From Timema cristinae (Eukaryota > Arthropoda > Insecta > Phasmatodea > Timematidae), in contig JBCFYV010000897.1 in assembly GCA_039000515.1 (NCBI GenBank), positions 1 through 64,000 on the forward strand: 64,000 bases of DNA, written 5' to 3'. Made by a program: the position numbers and the translations under genes. The notes under the pieces were generated by a model. The model worked only from the letters and a program-made list of their open reading frames with translations, was not told the DNA's origin and ran no database searches. This document shows, piece by piece, positions 10,785 through 22,070 of this stretch (position 1 is the stretch's first letter; each line of letters opens with the position of its first letter).

Positions 10785-11239
10785 CAAGGATAGGGAACCT
10801 GCTGTCTTTTGAAGTGTTCACTGAGGCCTTTTCGCATATTTAATAATCACATATCTTCATCGTTTGTAAATTATATATTCGCAAACAGCGTGTATTTCAA
10901 ATAATTTAAAAAATGTATTTTTGAAGCATGACACTAACAAATTAACCACTCCTACTTATCTATATATCTATCAATCTATGGTCATCACACTATCATATCT
11001 TGGCCAAATTTGATGTGAGGTACATGAAGTGTGCGGCCGTATGAGGAATCCATGAATTTGCGTGTGTCCTTCCAACGCCACCTGGTCTTAGGCGTCAGGT
11101 CACTCTCACAACAGGCTGAGCTGCGTGTGACAGGGATATTAGGGTTTAAATACCGGTAGGGTGGACTGAATGTGGTTTTCTCCATTAGTGTAGTTAGTGT
11201 CTACATATGCGTTAAACTTGCACGGATGCTAAAGTCCAC
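10785..11239. other. intron 2 sequence between hAT MITE and minisatellite
   Basis: The start (GGATAGGGAACCTGC) resembles a further hAT end, without a partner. Otherwise nothing recognised. The minus frame 10985-11185 has no family resemblance. Confidence 0.3.
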
Positions 11240-14010
11240 TCACATCTAGGTGAATCTAATCGAGGCGTGGCAGCCAGTAACACTCACACCTGGGTGAATC
11301 TAAGCGAGGTGTGGCAGCCAGTAACACTCACACCTGGGTGAATCTAAACGAGGCGTGGCAGCCAGTAACACTCACACCTGGGTGAATCTAAACGAGGCGT
11401 GGCAGCCAGTACCACTCACACTGGGTGAATCTAATGAGGTGGTAACCAGTACACTCACACCTGGGTGAATCTAATCGAGTGTGCAGCCAGTACCACTCAC
11501 ACCTGGGTGAATCTAATCGAGGTGTACAGCCAGTAACACTCACACCTGGGTGAATCTAATCGAGGTGTGGCAGCCAGTAACACTCACACCTGGGTGAATC
11601 TAATCGAGGTGTAGCAGCCAGTAACACTCACACCTGGGTGAATCTAATCGAGGCTGTAGCAGCCAGTACCACTCACACTGGGTGAATCTAATCGAGGGTG
11701 GCAGCCAGTAACACTCACACCTGGGTGAATCTAATCGAGGTGTAGCAGCCAGTAACACTCACACCTGGGTGAATCTAATCGAGGTGTAGCAGCCAGTAAC
11801 ACTCACACCTGGGTGAATCTAATCGAGGTGTACAGCCAGATCACACCTGGGTGAATCTAATCGAGGTGTAGCAGCCAGTACACTCACACCTGGGTGAATC
11901 TAATCGAGGTGTAGCAGCCAGTACACTCACACCTGGGTGAATCTAATCGAGGTGTAGCAGCCAGTACACTCACACCTGGGTGAATCTAATCGAGGTGTAG
12001 CAGCCAGTACCACTCACACCTGGGTGAATCTAATCGAGGTGTAGCAGCCAGTACCACTCACACCTGGGTGAATCTAATCGAGGTGTAGCAGCCAGTAACA
12101 CTCACACCTGGTGAATCTAACGAGGTGAGCAGCCAGTAACCACTCACACCTGGGTGAATCTAATACGAGGCGTGGCAGCCAGTACCACTCACACCTGGGT
12201 GAATCTAATCGAGGTGTAGCAGCCAGTAACACTCACACCTGGGTGAATCTAATCGAGGTGTAGCAGCCAGTACACTCACACCTGGGTGAATCTAATCGAG
12301 GCGTGGCAGCCAGTAACACTCACACCTGGGTGAATCTAATCGAGGTGTGCAGCCAGTAACACTCACACCTGGGTGAATCTAATCGAGGTGTAGCAGCCAG
12401 TACACTCACACCTGGGTGAATCTAATCGAGGTAGCAGCCAGTACACTCACACCTGGGTGAATCTAATCGAGGTGTAGCAGCCAGTAACACACTCACACCT
12501 GGGTGAATCTAATCGAGGTGTAGCAGCCAGTACCACTCACACTGGGTGAATCTAATCGAGGGGTGCAGCCAGTACACTCACACCTGGGTGAATCTAATCG
12601 AGGTGTACAGCCAGTAACACTCACACCTGGGTGAATCTAATCGAGGGTGGCAGCCAGTACACTCACACTGGGTGAATCTAATCGAGGGTGCAGCCAGTAA
12701 CACTCACACCTGGGTGAATCTAATCGAGGCGTGGCAGCCAGTACACTCACACCTGGGTGAATCTAATCGAGGTGTAGCAGCCAGTACACTCACACCTGGG
12801 TGAATCTAATCGAGGTGTAGCAGCCAGTACCACTCACACCTGGTGAATCTAACGAGGTGTGGCAGCCAGTACACTCACACCTGGGTGAATCTAATCGAGG
12901 TGTAGCAGCCAGTACACTCACACCTGGGTGAATCTAACGAGGTGTAGCAGCCAGTACACTCACACCTGGGTGAATCTAATCGAGGTGTAGCAGCCAGTAC
13001 ACTCACACCTGGGTGAATCTAATCGAGGTGTGCAGCCAGTACCACTCACACCTGGGTGAATCTAATCGAGGTGTGACAGCCAGTAACCCCTCACACCTGG
13101 TGAATCTAATCGAGGTGTGCAGCCAGTACACTCACACCTGGGTGAATCTAACGAGGTGTGCAGCCAGTACACTCACACCTGGGTGAATCTAATCGAGGTG
13201 TAGCAGCCAGTACACTCACACCTGGGTGAATCTAATCGAGGTGTGCAGCCAGTAACCACTCACACCTGGGTGAATCTAATCGAGGTGTGGCAGCCAGTAC
13301 CACTCACACCTGGGTGAATCTAATCGAGGTGTGCAGCCAGTACCACTCACACCTGGGTGAATCTAATCGAGGTGTAGCAGCCAGTAACACTCACACCTGG
13401 GTGAATCTAATCGAGGGTGGCAGCCAGTACACTCACACCTGGGTGAATCTAATCGAGGGTTGACAGTAACACACACGGTAATCTGAGGACCATATCACTC
13501 AACCTGGTGAATCTAACGAGGCGTGGCAGCCAGTACACTCACACTGGGTAATCTAATCGAGGCTGTGCAGCCAGTAACCACTCACACCTGGTGAATCTAA
13601 TCGAGGTGTGGAGCAGTCTCAACGTAATCTATCGAGTGTACACAGTAACACTCAACCTGGTTAATCTAATCGAGGTGTATCAGCCAGTAACACTCACACC
13701 TGGTGAATCTAAACGAGCGTGGCAGCCTGTAACACTACACTGGTATCTATCGAGTGCAGCAGTATCACACCTGGGTGAATCTAATCGAGGGTGGCAGCCA
13801 GTACCCCACTGTTCTAACACGTGGCAGCCTGTAACTCTAACACTGGGTGAACTATGAGTGTAACAGCATATACTCAACTGGTGAATCTAATCGAGTGCAC
13901 CATAACACTCACACCTGGGTGAATCTAATCGAGGTGTAGCAGCCAGTAACACTCACACTGGTGAACTTGGGTGTAGGTATCACTCCGTGAATCTAATCGA
14001 AGCTGGGTGT
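11240..14010 (+). repeat. 44-bp minisatellite array (about 60 copies)
   Basis: A tandem array of a unit of about 44 bp with the core CACTCACACCTGGGTGAATC followed by TAATCGAGGTGTAGCAGCCA and GTAA. The unit contains the short inverted motif TCACACC/GGGTGA. Copies are nearly identical in the centre. They decay at the right end (13480-14010), where units are truncated and merged, and the left edge copies carry GGCGTGG instead of GGTGTAG. Variation is dominated by one-base deletions and insertions rather than substitutions. The array lies in intron 2 and ends about 185 bp before exon 3. Chance ORFs inside (13591-13877) are products of the repeat. Confidence 0.97.
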
Positions 14011-14195
14011 TTGGTACTCACATTTAAGTGAAGAGTAAATTCAATATGCAGTGGTTTTGAATATGAATTAGAACAAAGAAAATCTGCACTTCTTTCACAA
14101 TAATTATAACCATATCGAACATGTTTGGTCACTTCAATTGGTGTCCATATAGTGTTTTTCCACACAAATAAAACTGTCGCATGGTTGTTGTTCAG

Positions 14196-14318
14196 GTATC
14201 GGCGGGAAATGCTCCAAGTACGACTGTCAGCTGGATAATACCTCATGCAGTTCTTTCAACGTGTGCTCGTGTGATGATAGTTTCACTCCCAGTGAGAAGA
14301 AAGACCGCTGCCTGAAAG
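14196..14318 (+). CDS. EB-like cysteine module exon 3
   Basis: A 123-bp phase 1-1 exon. The acceptor GTTGTTCAG ends at 14195 and the donor GTAAAA begins at 14319. It encodes GIGGKCSKYDCQLDNTSC, then SSFNVCSCDDSFTPSEKKDRC and LKG. Six Cys with the C-x-C pair are conserved. NTS is a possible N-glycosylation site. The exon starts about 180 bp after the end of the large 44-bp minisatellite array in intron 2. Confidence 0.87.
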
Positions 14319-16400
14319 GTAAAAACCACTACTTAACATACATATTACCACAATCGTATTTTTATAATTCTTGCATCGGGGACATATGAACATTTTCTGG
14401 TGACATTTTCAGATTTATTGAATCATAGGGGAGGGGTTGCATTTGTAAGGTTTGTAACAATTGCATGGAGATGAACCAAATCCGTTTTGAAGAAGACACA
14501 TTTTAATACTTGATAATTGTGAGAACAAGGAGGAATTAAATTCAAGAGTAATTTAGGCTTTTATTGCATTTGTAAGTTGTTGTCGTCTTGTCTTCTGTCT
14601 CAAAATATTAAATTGAGAATATACAAAAGTGTAACCCTACCCGTAGTTCTTACTGAATTGGAAACGTGGTCTCTCGCTCTGTACGTAAAGAATGAATCAA
14701 TCTTTTTGAGAGTAAAATATTGAGAAAGATATTTACACCTAAGTCTGATTTACAAATAGGACAATAGAGAAATGCGCATATTGTTAATAATCTACTGGTT
14801 TCTATGCGTCCCAATATTAATTAAGGAATATAAGGTCACGTAGGCTGAGGTGGTGTTGGAGGTAGGGGAAAGTAATGTGTATAGGGGGTGGGTAAAGTGC
14901 ATTCAAAAGATTTGTGTTAGTTTTTAGCTTAAATAAGGACTGTCTACAATGATTTGTCGTGAGACATAATTTCAAATAATATCGTTACATCATGAATATC
15001 ATTCTAAAGTTTACAAATAAGTATTTTATAGAAACAAGCTAAAGTATGTATGTCTTCTTTAAATTGAAAAATGACACGTGGACATGGGAACTTTGGTTTA
15101 GTACACTAATGATCTAACCAGTGGGCCACCCCACCCATAATTCGTTCCGTGTCCAGGCTCATTCTTCACTCATATTTTAATGCAGAGTCTGTGATGGACT
15201 TGCGTAAATCATCAGCTACATATATTGTAATGATATTGGTTTGTATCCCTCTAAAATATGTAAAAAAAGTCATGGATGAAGGTAATTTTTCTTAAAAGCA
15301 ACATATGTAGAGTATACTTTTATGATTCATCCATGAAGAAACATGCGAATTTCAAAAATAATATGAAAAGTATTACACCATTAAAATATATTTTTTATAT
15401 AATTTTTTCTGTCAAAAGAACAACTCCGCAGTATTTGGCAAAGGACGCCAATTCCCTATTCCAACACCTGTCGCCAGGACTCTTTCTATTAGTTAGTGTT
15501 TACACTGTTGACGAAGGGACTAAGAGGCAAGGGTATGTCATATATAAGCCACTCGTGCGTATGTTTAAGACACAAGAACCACACAAGCAAGTCACACAAG
15601 TCAGTCAGTCACAAGCAACCACACACACAAGTCGCTCTAACAAGCAACGCAACCAAGCATATACCCACACACTAGAAGTGGCACTTGCACTCGCAGTCTA
15701 ACACAGAATACAATAATGTACGTTAATATCACAAGTATGCATTGATATCAAGCATTTAATTGGAGTATGTATCAGTAATTAACAGATGTCATTTGAATAA
15801 ACCGTGTGTGAATCAACATCAATCAATAGTTCTCTTTATTTCATTTATTAAATATACCGATTTAATTAGTGCTCGACCACAGAGCAATTAACAGCTTGTT
15901 AAACGGTATATATTCCGTTTAGTGATGATAGGCGCTCGACCACGGAGCTATAGACAACCTAAATAGTATAACAGCAATATTATATTAGGAATTAATCCAT
16001 AGAGTTTCAATATGTGACCTATTAATGTCACTAACTATCAAAAGGCCAAAAAGGGTTCAAAGGTTATAAAGGCAAATTAAAGGGGTAGATTAAAAGTGGT
16101 AACTAACTTGAATTCTAAAAAAATTGATTATATGTTCTTTTTCCCCTTTTATCCCCTTTTGCGATTTTTATTCATTTTTTTTACCTTTTTTTACCATAAA
16201 ATCCTATGCTTTCCCCCTTATTGCTCTTTGTAGCCTTTTTAACCTTTTAGTGCTTTTTACACGTTTTACCCTTTTTACGTACCCTGGTTTTTAATTAATC
16301 TAATTTACTTTCTACCATTTTTTACCTAAACTGTTTCGCCCTTCGTGCTAATGTATTTTTGTACAATATTTAATATATGTATGTTGATGTTTCCACACAG
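14319..16400. other. intron 3
   Basis: AT-rich with no supported second gene. It contains the candidate LTR-like segment described separately (15408-15850) and polypyrimidine/T-rich sequence at 16130-16330. Confidence 0.5.
15408..15850 (+). mobile_element. candidate solo LTR (weak)
   Basis: The segment begins TGTCAAAAG. It has a TATA-like CATATATAAGCCACTCG at 15538-15553 and a CA-rich leader with repeated CACAAG/CAAGCAA words (15574-15660). AATAAACCGTGTGTG is at 15797-15811, and it ends near TTTATTTCA. Promoter, short leader and poly(A) signal within 450 bp are the layout of an LTR. Two copies of GCTCGACCACRGAGC follow at 15871 and 15934. No second LTR, target duplication or polyprotein is visible, so this is only a suggestion. 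Confidence 0.3.
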
Positions 16401-16538
16401 TTGCTCTTGAGGAAGGTGACAACTGCACGGAGCATACGCAGTGCTCAATCAAATTGGGGAGCAGTCAGTGTGTGGACGGCTCATGCGTCTGTCTAGAACA
16501 CTACCACTACCTCAACGGCAGCTGCTGGGAGACCAGAA
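16401..16538 (+). CDS. EB-like cysteine module exon 4
   Basis: A 138-bp phase 1-1 exon. The acceptor TTTCCACACAG ends at 16400 and the donor GTGAGA starts at 16539. The translation begins VALEEGDNCTEHTQCSIKLG and continues SSQCVDGSCVCLEHYHYLNG and SCWETR. The six-Cys EB pattern is intact. NCT and NGS are possible N-glycosylation sites. Base composition is clearly richer in G+C than the flanking introns, as expected for a real exon. Confidence 0.88.
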
Positions 16539-16683
16539 GTGAGAAAAATAAACTGTTCTTTGTGGCTTCAACGAATTAAGGGCATCATCCTCACACTGTA
16601 TAATTTCTTATGAAGATGGCCGTTTCGAAGTTTCTAGACCACTAAAAAATCCTCAATTATCTTAAAAATAAAATAACCCACCA

Positions 16684-16864
16684 TAGTCTAAGGTGTCACG
16701 TTTTCAATAGACTGGATTTACGGTGACTGAGCGATCGGGTTTTGAGTCCCGGTAGGGGTGTATTGATGTGGGTTTTTTCCTAGATGGTTTTACACTCTCC
16801 CATCCCACAAATGTGGGTACATTTCCTCTAAATTCAACCTTACCAAACCCTAGCACTAATATAT
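16684..16864 (+). mobile_element. SINE fragment (tRNA-related head, truncated)
   Basis: B-box-like GGTTTTGAGTCCCGGTAGGG is followed by the body shared by other copies: TTTTTTCCTAGATGGTTTTA, CACTCTCCC, AAATGTGGGTACATTTCCTC and TAAATTCAACCTTACC. The copy lacks the conserved GTATAACCCGAACGGG tail. Confidence 0.7.
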
Positions 16865-17046
16865 AAGAAGGAAAATTTTCCCTATGATTTTCCGGGAAAA
16901 TTTTTAATTATTCTTTTCTGTAAAATAATCTCAACTGATTAAATGGAACTAATGTAATCGAGATATAGATATCACAAATGTCAACGTTCATACTTAGGAT
17001 TAGTTTCTCCTAAGGGCGTTAACACCAGAAACATCATCAAACGAGC

Positions 17047-17278
17047 TACGGTGGCCGCACGGTTTAACGTGGTACTCTCGCAATAGACTAAATTGTTGAT
17101 GACAGGGAGACCGGTGTTCAATCCCGGTCGGTTGCAATGAGGGCGAGTTTCCTAAATAGTTTTCCACTCTCACGGGTGCAATTCCTCTAAATTCAACCTT
17201 CCTCATCCCTAACACATTAGCGTACTTAGCACATAGGTGTACAACCCAAACGGGTAGTAAGATGCAGTGCTAAATAAA
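17047..17278 (+). mobile_element. full-length tRNA-derived SINE, GTGGCCGCAYGG head
   Basis: A-box-like GTGGCCGCACGGTTTAACG and B-box GGTGTTCAATCCCGG spaced as in a tRNA head are followed by the common body (CTAAATAGTTTTCCACTCTC, AATTCAACCTTCCTC) and the shared 3' tail (ACAACCCAAACGGGTAGTAA, GATGCAGTGCTAAATAAA). One of the best-preserved copies of this head type in the window. Confidence 0.85.
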
Positions 17279-17589
17279 GTAGTAAAGAAACAAATGAATC
17301 CGTCATTTTTATAAGTCATAATTCAATGTTTATCATCAACAAATTAGTTAAAATAATTTAAAGGTTGGCCCGACATTTGTCTAAACCCTCTCCCCCCTTC
17401 CACCATGCTTCCTAACTACCCCTCTCCATCCTCCACCCCCATACCTCCTTCTCATATATTTTGAAGTATAATAAGCTCTAGGTGCTACCTCTACATTTTA
17501 ACCCCTCCACCGCAAGCCACTACTGCTGAAAATTTTCCTATTCGAAATTTCCCTGAATATTTTCACCTATACCTAGCACATTGTATACA

Positions 17590-17710
17590 TTATATTAATT
17601 AGTGTGTATAACCCGAACGGGTAGTAAGACGCGGTGCTAATAATAATAATAATATTAATTAGTATAGAGACGTATAGCCCAAATGGGTTGTAAGTTACGG
17701 TGCTAAAAAA
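17590..17710 (+). repeat. two tandem copies of the SINE 3' tail
   Basis: GTGTATAACCCGAACGGGTA then GTAAGACGCGGTGCTAATAA (17604-17651) is followed directly by a second, more diverged tail unit (CGTATAGCCCAAATGGGTTG, TAAGTTACGGTGCTAAAA). Both are preceded by TATTAATTAGT. No tRNA-like head is attached. Confidence 0.8.
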
Positions 17711-18029
17711 CAAACAAATTTTTTTAAATTAATTTATTTGTTTGAGGAAGGATTTATCTATGTTTATAGCAATTCAGAATTGCTAAATTTAGTTTTAAAT
17801 GTCATTGAAAACCCATTTTCCTGAATTATATAAAAAACATTTTAATTTAGCAAGGGCCATATTTTAAATAACAAACCACTTCTAACATAACGCAAATAAC
17901 GTATCTGTAACACGTCTAAGCGCTCCGGAAAGTGGCCCCCTAAGATTTAGGTTGATCAGCTGTTGACTACACTCCTCTGGTGACAAGTAAGCTCTTGAAC
18001 TGGATCTGTGGGCACGTGGACTAGATGTC

Positions 18030-18185
18030 AGGCTCATCTAATTCAGTTAGTCGATGATGGTAAGGTTGGGATTCGAATCCCAGTTGAGCGTACTGGGAAT
18101 GATTTTTCCTTATTGGTCTCCCACTCTTTATGCATAATAACAAGGGTACATATCATATAAGTTTTACCTTTATAGTACTTAGCAT
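18030..18185 (+). mobile_element. degenerate SINE fragment
   Basis: GGGATTCGAATCCCAGTTGA at 18068 is a clear B-box-like element. It is followed by GAGCGTACTGGGAATGATTT and the CTCCCACTCTTTATGC body. The tail is missing. Confidence 0.6.
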
Positions 18186-18568
18186 ATTATTGTAATAACT
18201 AGTTATAATTGTACACATAGTGATCAAAAGGAAGTTAACTACCTTTAAAATGCCGTTCTTAGAACTCGTTACTGAATCAAGGTAAATGTTCGTGGAAAGA
18301 CATTCTAAAAAGTGTCATTGATAAAATAATGATTGTGATACAGATTTCACTTAAACCATTTTCTTCTGAGGTATTTGGTTGGAAGAAGTGTAATACTGTC
18401 TCATTGGTTGATACGATTTCAAATGGTTTAAGAATAAGTAGCGTGTGAACAAGGTTAAAATATGACTTTAGACAGAATTTTGGTTTTTGTTAGATACTGT
18501 ACATGATGGGTATATGATAAATTAATAATGTACCTAAAACGAACAAATTTAATATGTACGTATATATG

Positions 18569-19009
18569 TCTATACTAATATTATAAAGAGGAAAGATTTG
18601 ATTTTTTGTTTTTTTGTTTGTAATGGATAAACTCAAAAACTACTGGACCGATTTTAAAAATTCTTTCACCAATATAAAGCTACATTTTCAGCGAGTAACA
18701 TAGGCTATATTTTATTTTGAAAATTTAATTTATTCCTCATAAAAATGTCGATAGTATATTATATAGTCGTTGGAAAAATAAAGTTGTCGAAGGGAAAGTG
18801 GGGTTGGTGAAGGGGGTGGGGCAGTAGGGTTGAGGAAAGAGGAATGAGATGAAAATAGGAGGGAGGATAAAAAGAGGAAGGGGGCTATACAGTGATGGTA
18901 GGATTGTATTTAAAAAAAAGTTTTGTTTTTATATTGACATGATGGATGATTTGAAGCTTTGTTTTACAGGATTCTTTACAATATTTTTTTACGGGGAAGG
19001 GGGTTAGTG
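18569..19009 (+). mobile_element. non-autonomous Helitron-like element
   Basis: Starts TCTATACTAATATTATAAAG, followed by GGAAAGATTTGATTTTTTG, AACTCAAAAACTACTGGACC and GATTTTAAAAATTCTTTCAC. I recognise this as the conserved 5' end of a family of insect Helitrons. A G-rich interior (18781-18895) and a 3' part with ACGGGGAAGGGGGTTAGT resembling the subterminal hairpin and end follow. The exact 3' terminus (canonical CTRR) is not clear. Confidence 0.6.
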
Positions 19010-19017
19010 TGTAAATA

Positions 19018-19373
19018 TGTATGTATGTGTATATGTGTATGTACGTAGTCTAGGTTTGTCTGTAAATATATGTATGTATATATGTATATGTGTGTATGTG
19101 TATATTTGTGTGTATTTGTGTGTAATTGCGTATGTGTGTATGTGTATGTGAATGTATGTATGTATGTATATATGTATGTATGTATGTACGTATATATGTA
19201 TGTTTGTATGTATGTATGTATGTATGTATGTATGTATGTATGTATGTATGTATGTATGTATTGTATGTATGTATGTATGTATGTATTATGTATGTATGTA
19301 TGTATGTATGTATGTATGTATGTATGTATGTATGTATTATGTATGTATGTATGTATGTATGTATATGTATGTA
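19018..19373 (+). repeat. (GTAT)n microsatellite, interrupted
   Basis: About 350 bp of GTAT units with interspersed TG/TA variants. It produces long meaningless frames of Met-Tyr-Val-Cys in all three phases. Confidence 0.97.
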
Positions 19374-19636
19374 ATAAATTTTAATAAAATATAATTTCCT
19401 TTTTGGAGTGTGCTTAAATTTATAAATAAGATGTTTAACTAAACTTCAACCTATATTTTAATTAATTACAAAGCCATTTTCTCCTGATTGATAACTTAAG
19501 GACGCTGATTATCTTAGAAACGCAAAGGATTGTAATTAATGATTGTATTGACATTGCATTAAACTTACTATATACATAATCAAAATTATGCTTAGTACTA
19601 GTGACTTTATGTGAGGTATTGTCTGTTGTCTCTTAG

Positions 19637-19756
19637 CCCTGGGTGAAAGTTGCACGTCGTTGAGCGAGTGTCTGAAAGAATCTTCTCAGAACAGTGTGGA
19701 GTGTCGCAACAACAAGTGTCAGTGCGGATTCAATTACAAAGAGAACAACAACGCTT
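19637..19756 (+). CDS. EB-like cysteine module exon 5, ending in a split Cys codon
   Basis: A 120-bp phase 1-1 exon. The acceptor GTCTCTTAG ends at 19636 and the donor GTGAGT starts at 19757. It encodes TLGESCTSLSECLKESSQN, SVECRNNKCQCGFNYK and ENNNA. Five Cys are inside the exon. The sixth is split: its T is the last exon base, and the GT that starts exon 6 (32703) completes TGC/TGT-type Cys. This exact completion of the module across a 12.9-kb intron is good evidence that exons 5 and 6 are joined. Confidence 0.87.
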
Positions 19757-19805
19757 GTGAGTATCTCCTCTACAACCCTCTCTCGCTCTCTATTTCGAAC
19801 AAGAG

Positions 19806-19960
19806 GGATCTGGGGTTGAATCCCAGCCATGCCAGCACCGTATTACTGCCCTTCCAGCTAACAGCATTTATTGGAGTAGAAATTTAGAGGGAAATTACTC
19901 ACATTTTCATGTATAGAGGGCAGGCAGCAATTTAGTAGAAAAACACCTTCAGAACAACCA
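19806..19960. mobile_element. SINE scraps
   Basis: A plus-oriented B-box fragment (GGGGTTGAATCCCAGCCATG, 19812) lies beside a minus-oriented body fragment (AGTAGAAATTTAGAGGGAAA near 19876, ACCTTCAGAACAACC near 19948). Too short for family placement. Confidence 0.45.
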
Positions 19961-21044
19961 GTCTAGATTGGATCCACATACCTTCCCGACACAGGTAAAA
20001 CAAACAGGACGTGATTGACGCCTTTGTCCGCGAGTGCAGAAACGTTTACAACTGTAGGGCTGGTATTCATTAATGTAACTATTGGGATCATGCGTTGAGC
20101 CAATCCACAAATAAAGTAATAATAGACATGTCCAAGATACCGAAGTCATGTAAAAATTTTCGTGTAATCGAATCTAAATAATTCCGAAAGAGTAAGTATT
20201 ATACGACGAACAAGTTGGAAAATTTTAAATCCTTCATGTTATAATATTTGTAAATAGTTTTAAAATAGATACCCAAATAAATTAATAATTAATATTTATT
20301 TTAGCTTAATTGGTTTTAAATTAACATATGTTTTAAATTAAGAGTGGGATATTTTAACTGCCAGTTATTTTAACACACAGTAGTTTGACTGATCTAAACA
20401 TCGCGGGCGTCACAGCTACCAAAGATAGCCATACCCGAAATAGATAATAACCCAAAGTGCTTTATTTTGATAACAGAATTCTTGACGTCATCCGTAGCGT
20501 GTGTAACAGCAATCCGACGACTTGTCAGACAAAGAGTACCACAACTCCAAATATAGATATCCTTCAATAAAAACGTTAAAGTTGTTTTCATCACAATGAA
20601 AATATAAAGGAAGTTACCCAACAATGTTCAGAAAAAAAGTTTGTTAATTAAGCTCTTGTAAACAGCTTTGAAAAAAATAAGACGTTAACAATAATGCAAC
20701 ACTCATTTTTGCTTCCTTAAGTGGTTTGAGTTTTTAATTTCCTTATATTAATTGGTACTTTTGAAATGTTAACTTTCTAATTTTAATGTACAGTAACGTA
20801 ACTGTTTTGATAGTTTCATTTGTGTCCAAGGTTCTTTTAAACTATTATCAATAGTATAATTTTGAAATGTACTATTAACGTCTGGGCTAGTAGCTTATTG
20901 AGCTGCAACCCAAGTTATTTCTACTACTTATAAATAAAACAAAGTACTGGTCTGTATGTTCGAAAGTGTTCAATCGCCTAACTGATTGCAATGCAGTTGT
21001 TTTGTTTAGTTTGCAGGATATTTTTATCCAAGCAGCTTTTGGGA

Positions 21045-21100
<56 letters not shown>
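21045..21100 (+). repeat. (TG)n(TA)n microsatellite
   Basis: A short TG run passes into about 24 TA units. The minus frame 20887-21117 is mostly this repeat. Confidence 0.95.
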
Positions 21101-21102
<2 letters not shown>

Positions 21103-21838
21103 AAGTATTACGCACAAAAGGAGAAAGAATGGTTAAGGAAAATAAGAAGATAGAGTTATTCTACTAAACTAGCACGGCCACAGGCTGGAAAAAGTTGATG
21201 ATGAGTAGTAATTTATTAAGTTTTAAATACCGGTAAATATGATATCGATTTAAGGTAATCAAGAAAAAAAAATTAAATTGCAAAAAGATATTGAATTTAT
21301 TTCAACTTGGAATCCGAAGAGAAATCTTAGGACTTTAGAAAAAACTAGTCAAATTTGTAAAAACGTAAGCGTGTGTTTTCTTATTGAACTACCAACCATC
21401 GTTTAACCAGTACGTAATAAACAGAGTATTTCATTTGAACATCATTCAAAACTTGATAGACTTGAGGAACTTGATAAACATGGACATTATTTTCGGTCTT
21501 ACGAAGTGTTTTATATACACTGTGCAGAGGCAAAAGCGAGTATTTTCACGTCCATCTACTGTTATGAGTTCAGAAAAAAAAAATCAGACCTGATTAAATA
21601 GTTTCGGTGATAAGTTTAGAGATTCCGGATTCAAACATCTACACACAACTGCATGCAAGTGTAATTAACTATATGATACACAGCCCTTTACGGACTCATG
21701 AATCGATCGTCTCTGCGCATGCAGCAAAAATTATCCAGAGAGCTTTCAAATAGCTACATTGACGGGCATGACGGATATTCCAAATGCCGTATACGGCGTC
21801 CCGACAACGGAGGACGCTCGGCCCCGCTAAAAAAAAAT

Positions 21839-22070
21839 TAGCAGCATGTATTACTACTCGTTTGGGCTAAACACACATCTACTAATTATCACTCTAATAT
21901 GTTAGGGATGAGGAAGATACCAGAATTTGCATGGAGGGAGATTGGAAAACCATTAAAGAAAAACTACCTTCAGTACAACCCAACCGGATCGAATCCCAAT
22001 CTGCCCATCCCCGATATTCTCGTATATTGCGATAGTGACGCCTTAGACCATGTGGCTACTGAAGAGGGTA
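21839..22070 (-). mobile_element. tRNA-derived SINE, GTGGCC-type head, reverse orientation
   Basis: Read on the minus strand the tail is at the left (complement of ACTACTCGTTTGGGCTAAAC), then the body (ATGTTAGGGATGAGGAAGAT on plus). The head is at 22025-22070 (plus: GACGCCTTAGACCATGTGGC), with the B box at 21985 (plus: GGATCGAATCCCAATC). The open frame 21899-22084 is only this SINE read through. Confidence 0.8.

Larger units (their letters stand above)
16539..19636. other. intron 4, rich in SINE pieces, Helitron end and microsatellite
   Basis: No further exon recognised. Individual repeats inside are listed separately. A pyrimidine-rich block at 17385-17530 (CCCTCTCCCCCC and similar) is unassigned. 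Confidence 0.5.

Noticed and set aside
13591..13877. ORFs on both strands (88 and 65 codons)
   Set aside because: They lie inside the decayed end of the 44-bp minisatellite and repeat its sequence.
11240..14010. Array that at first sight looks like a CRISPR locus
   Set aside because: Units are contiguous 44-bp minisatellite copies without unique spacers, and the DNA is clearly eukaryotic.
15276..15701. 141-codon plus ORF
   Set aside because: Its second half is a CACAAG/CAAGCAA-rich leader-like segment and the first half is AT-rich noncoding sequence. No domain resemblance.
19070..19394. Three long overlapping frames of Met-Tyr-Val-Cys repeats
   Set aside because: They are translations of the (GTAT)n microsatellite in three phases.
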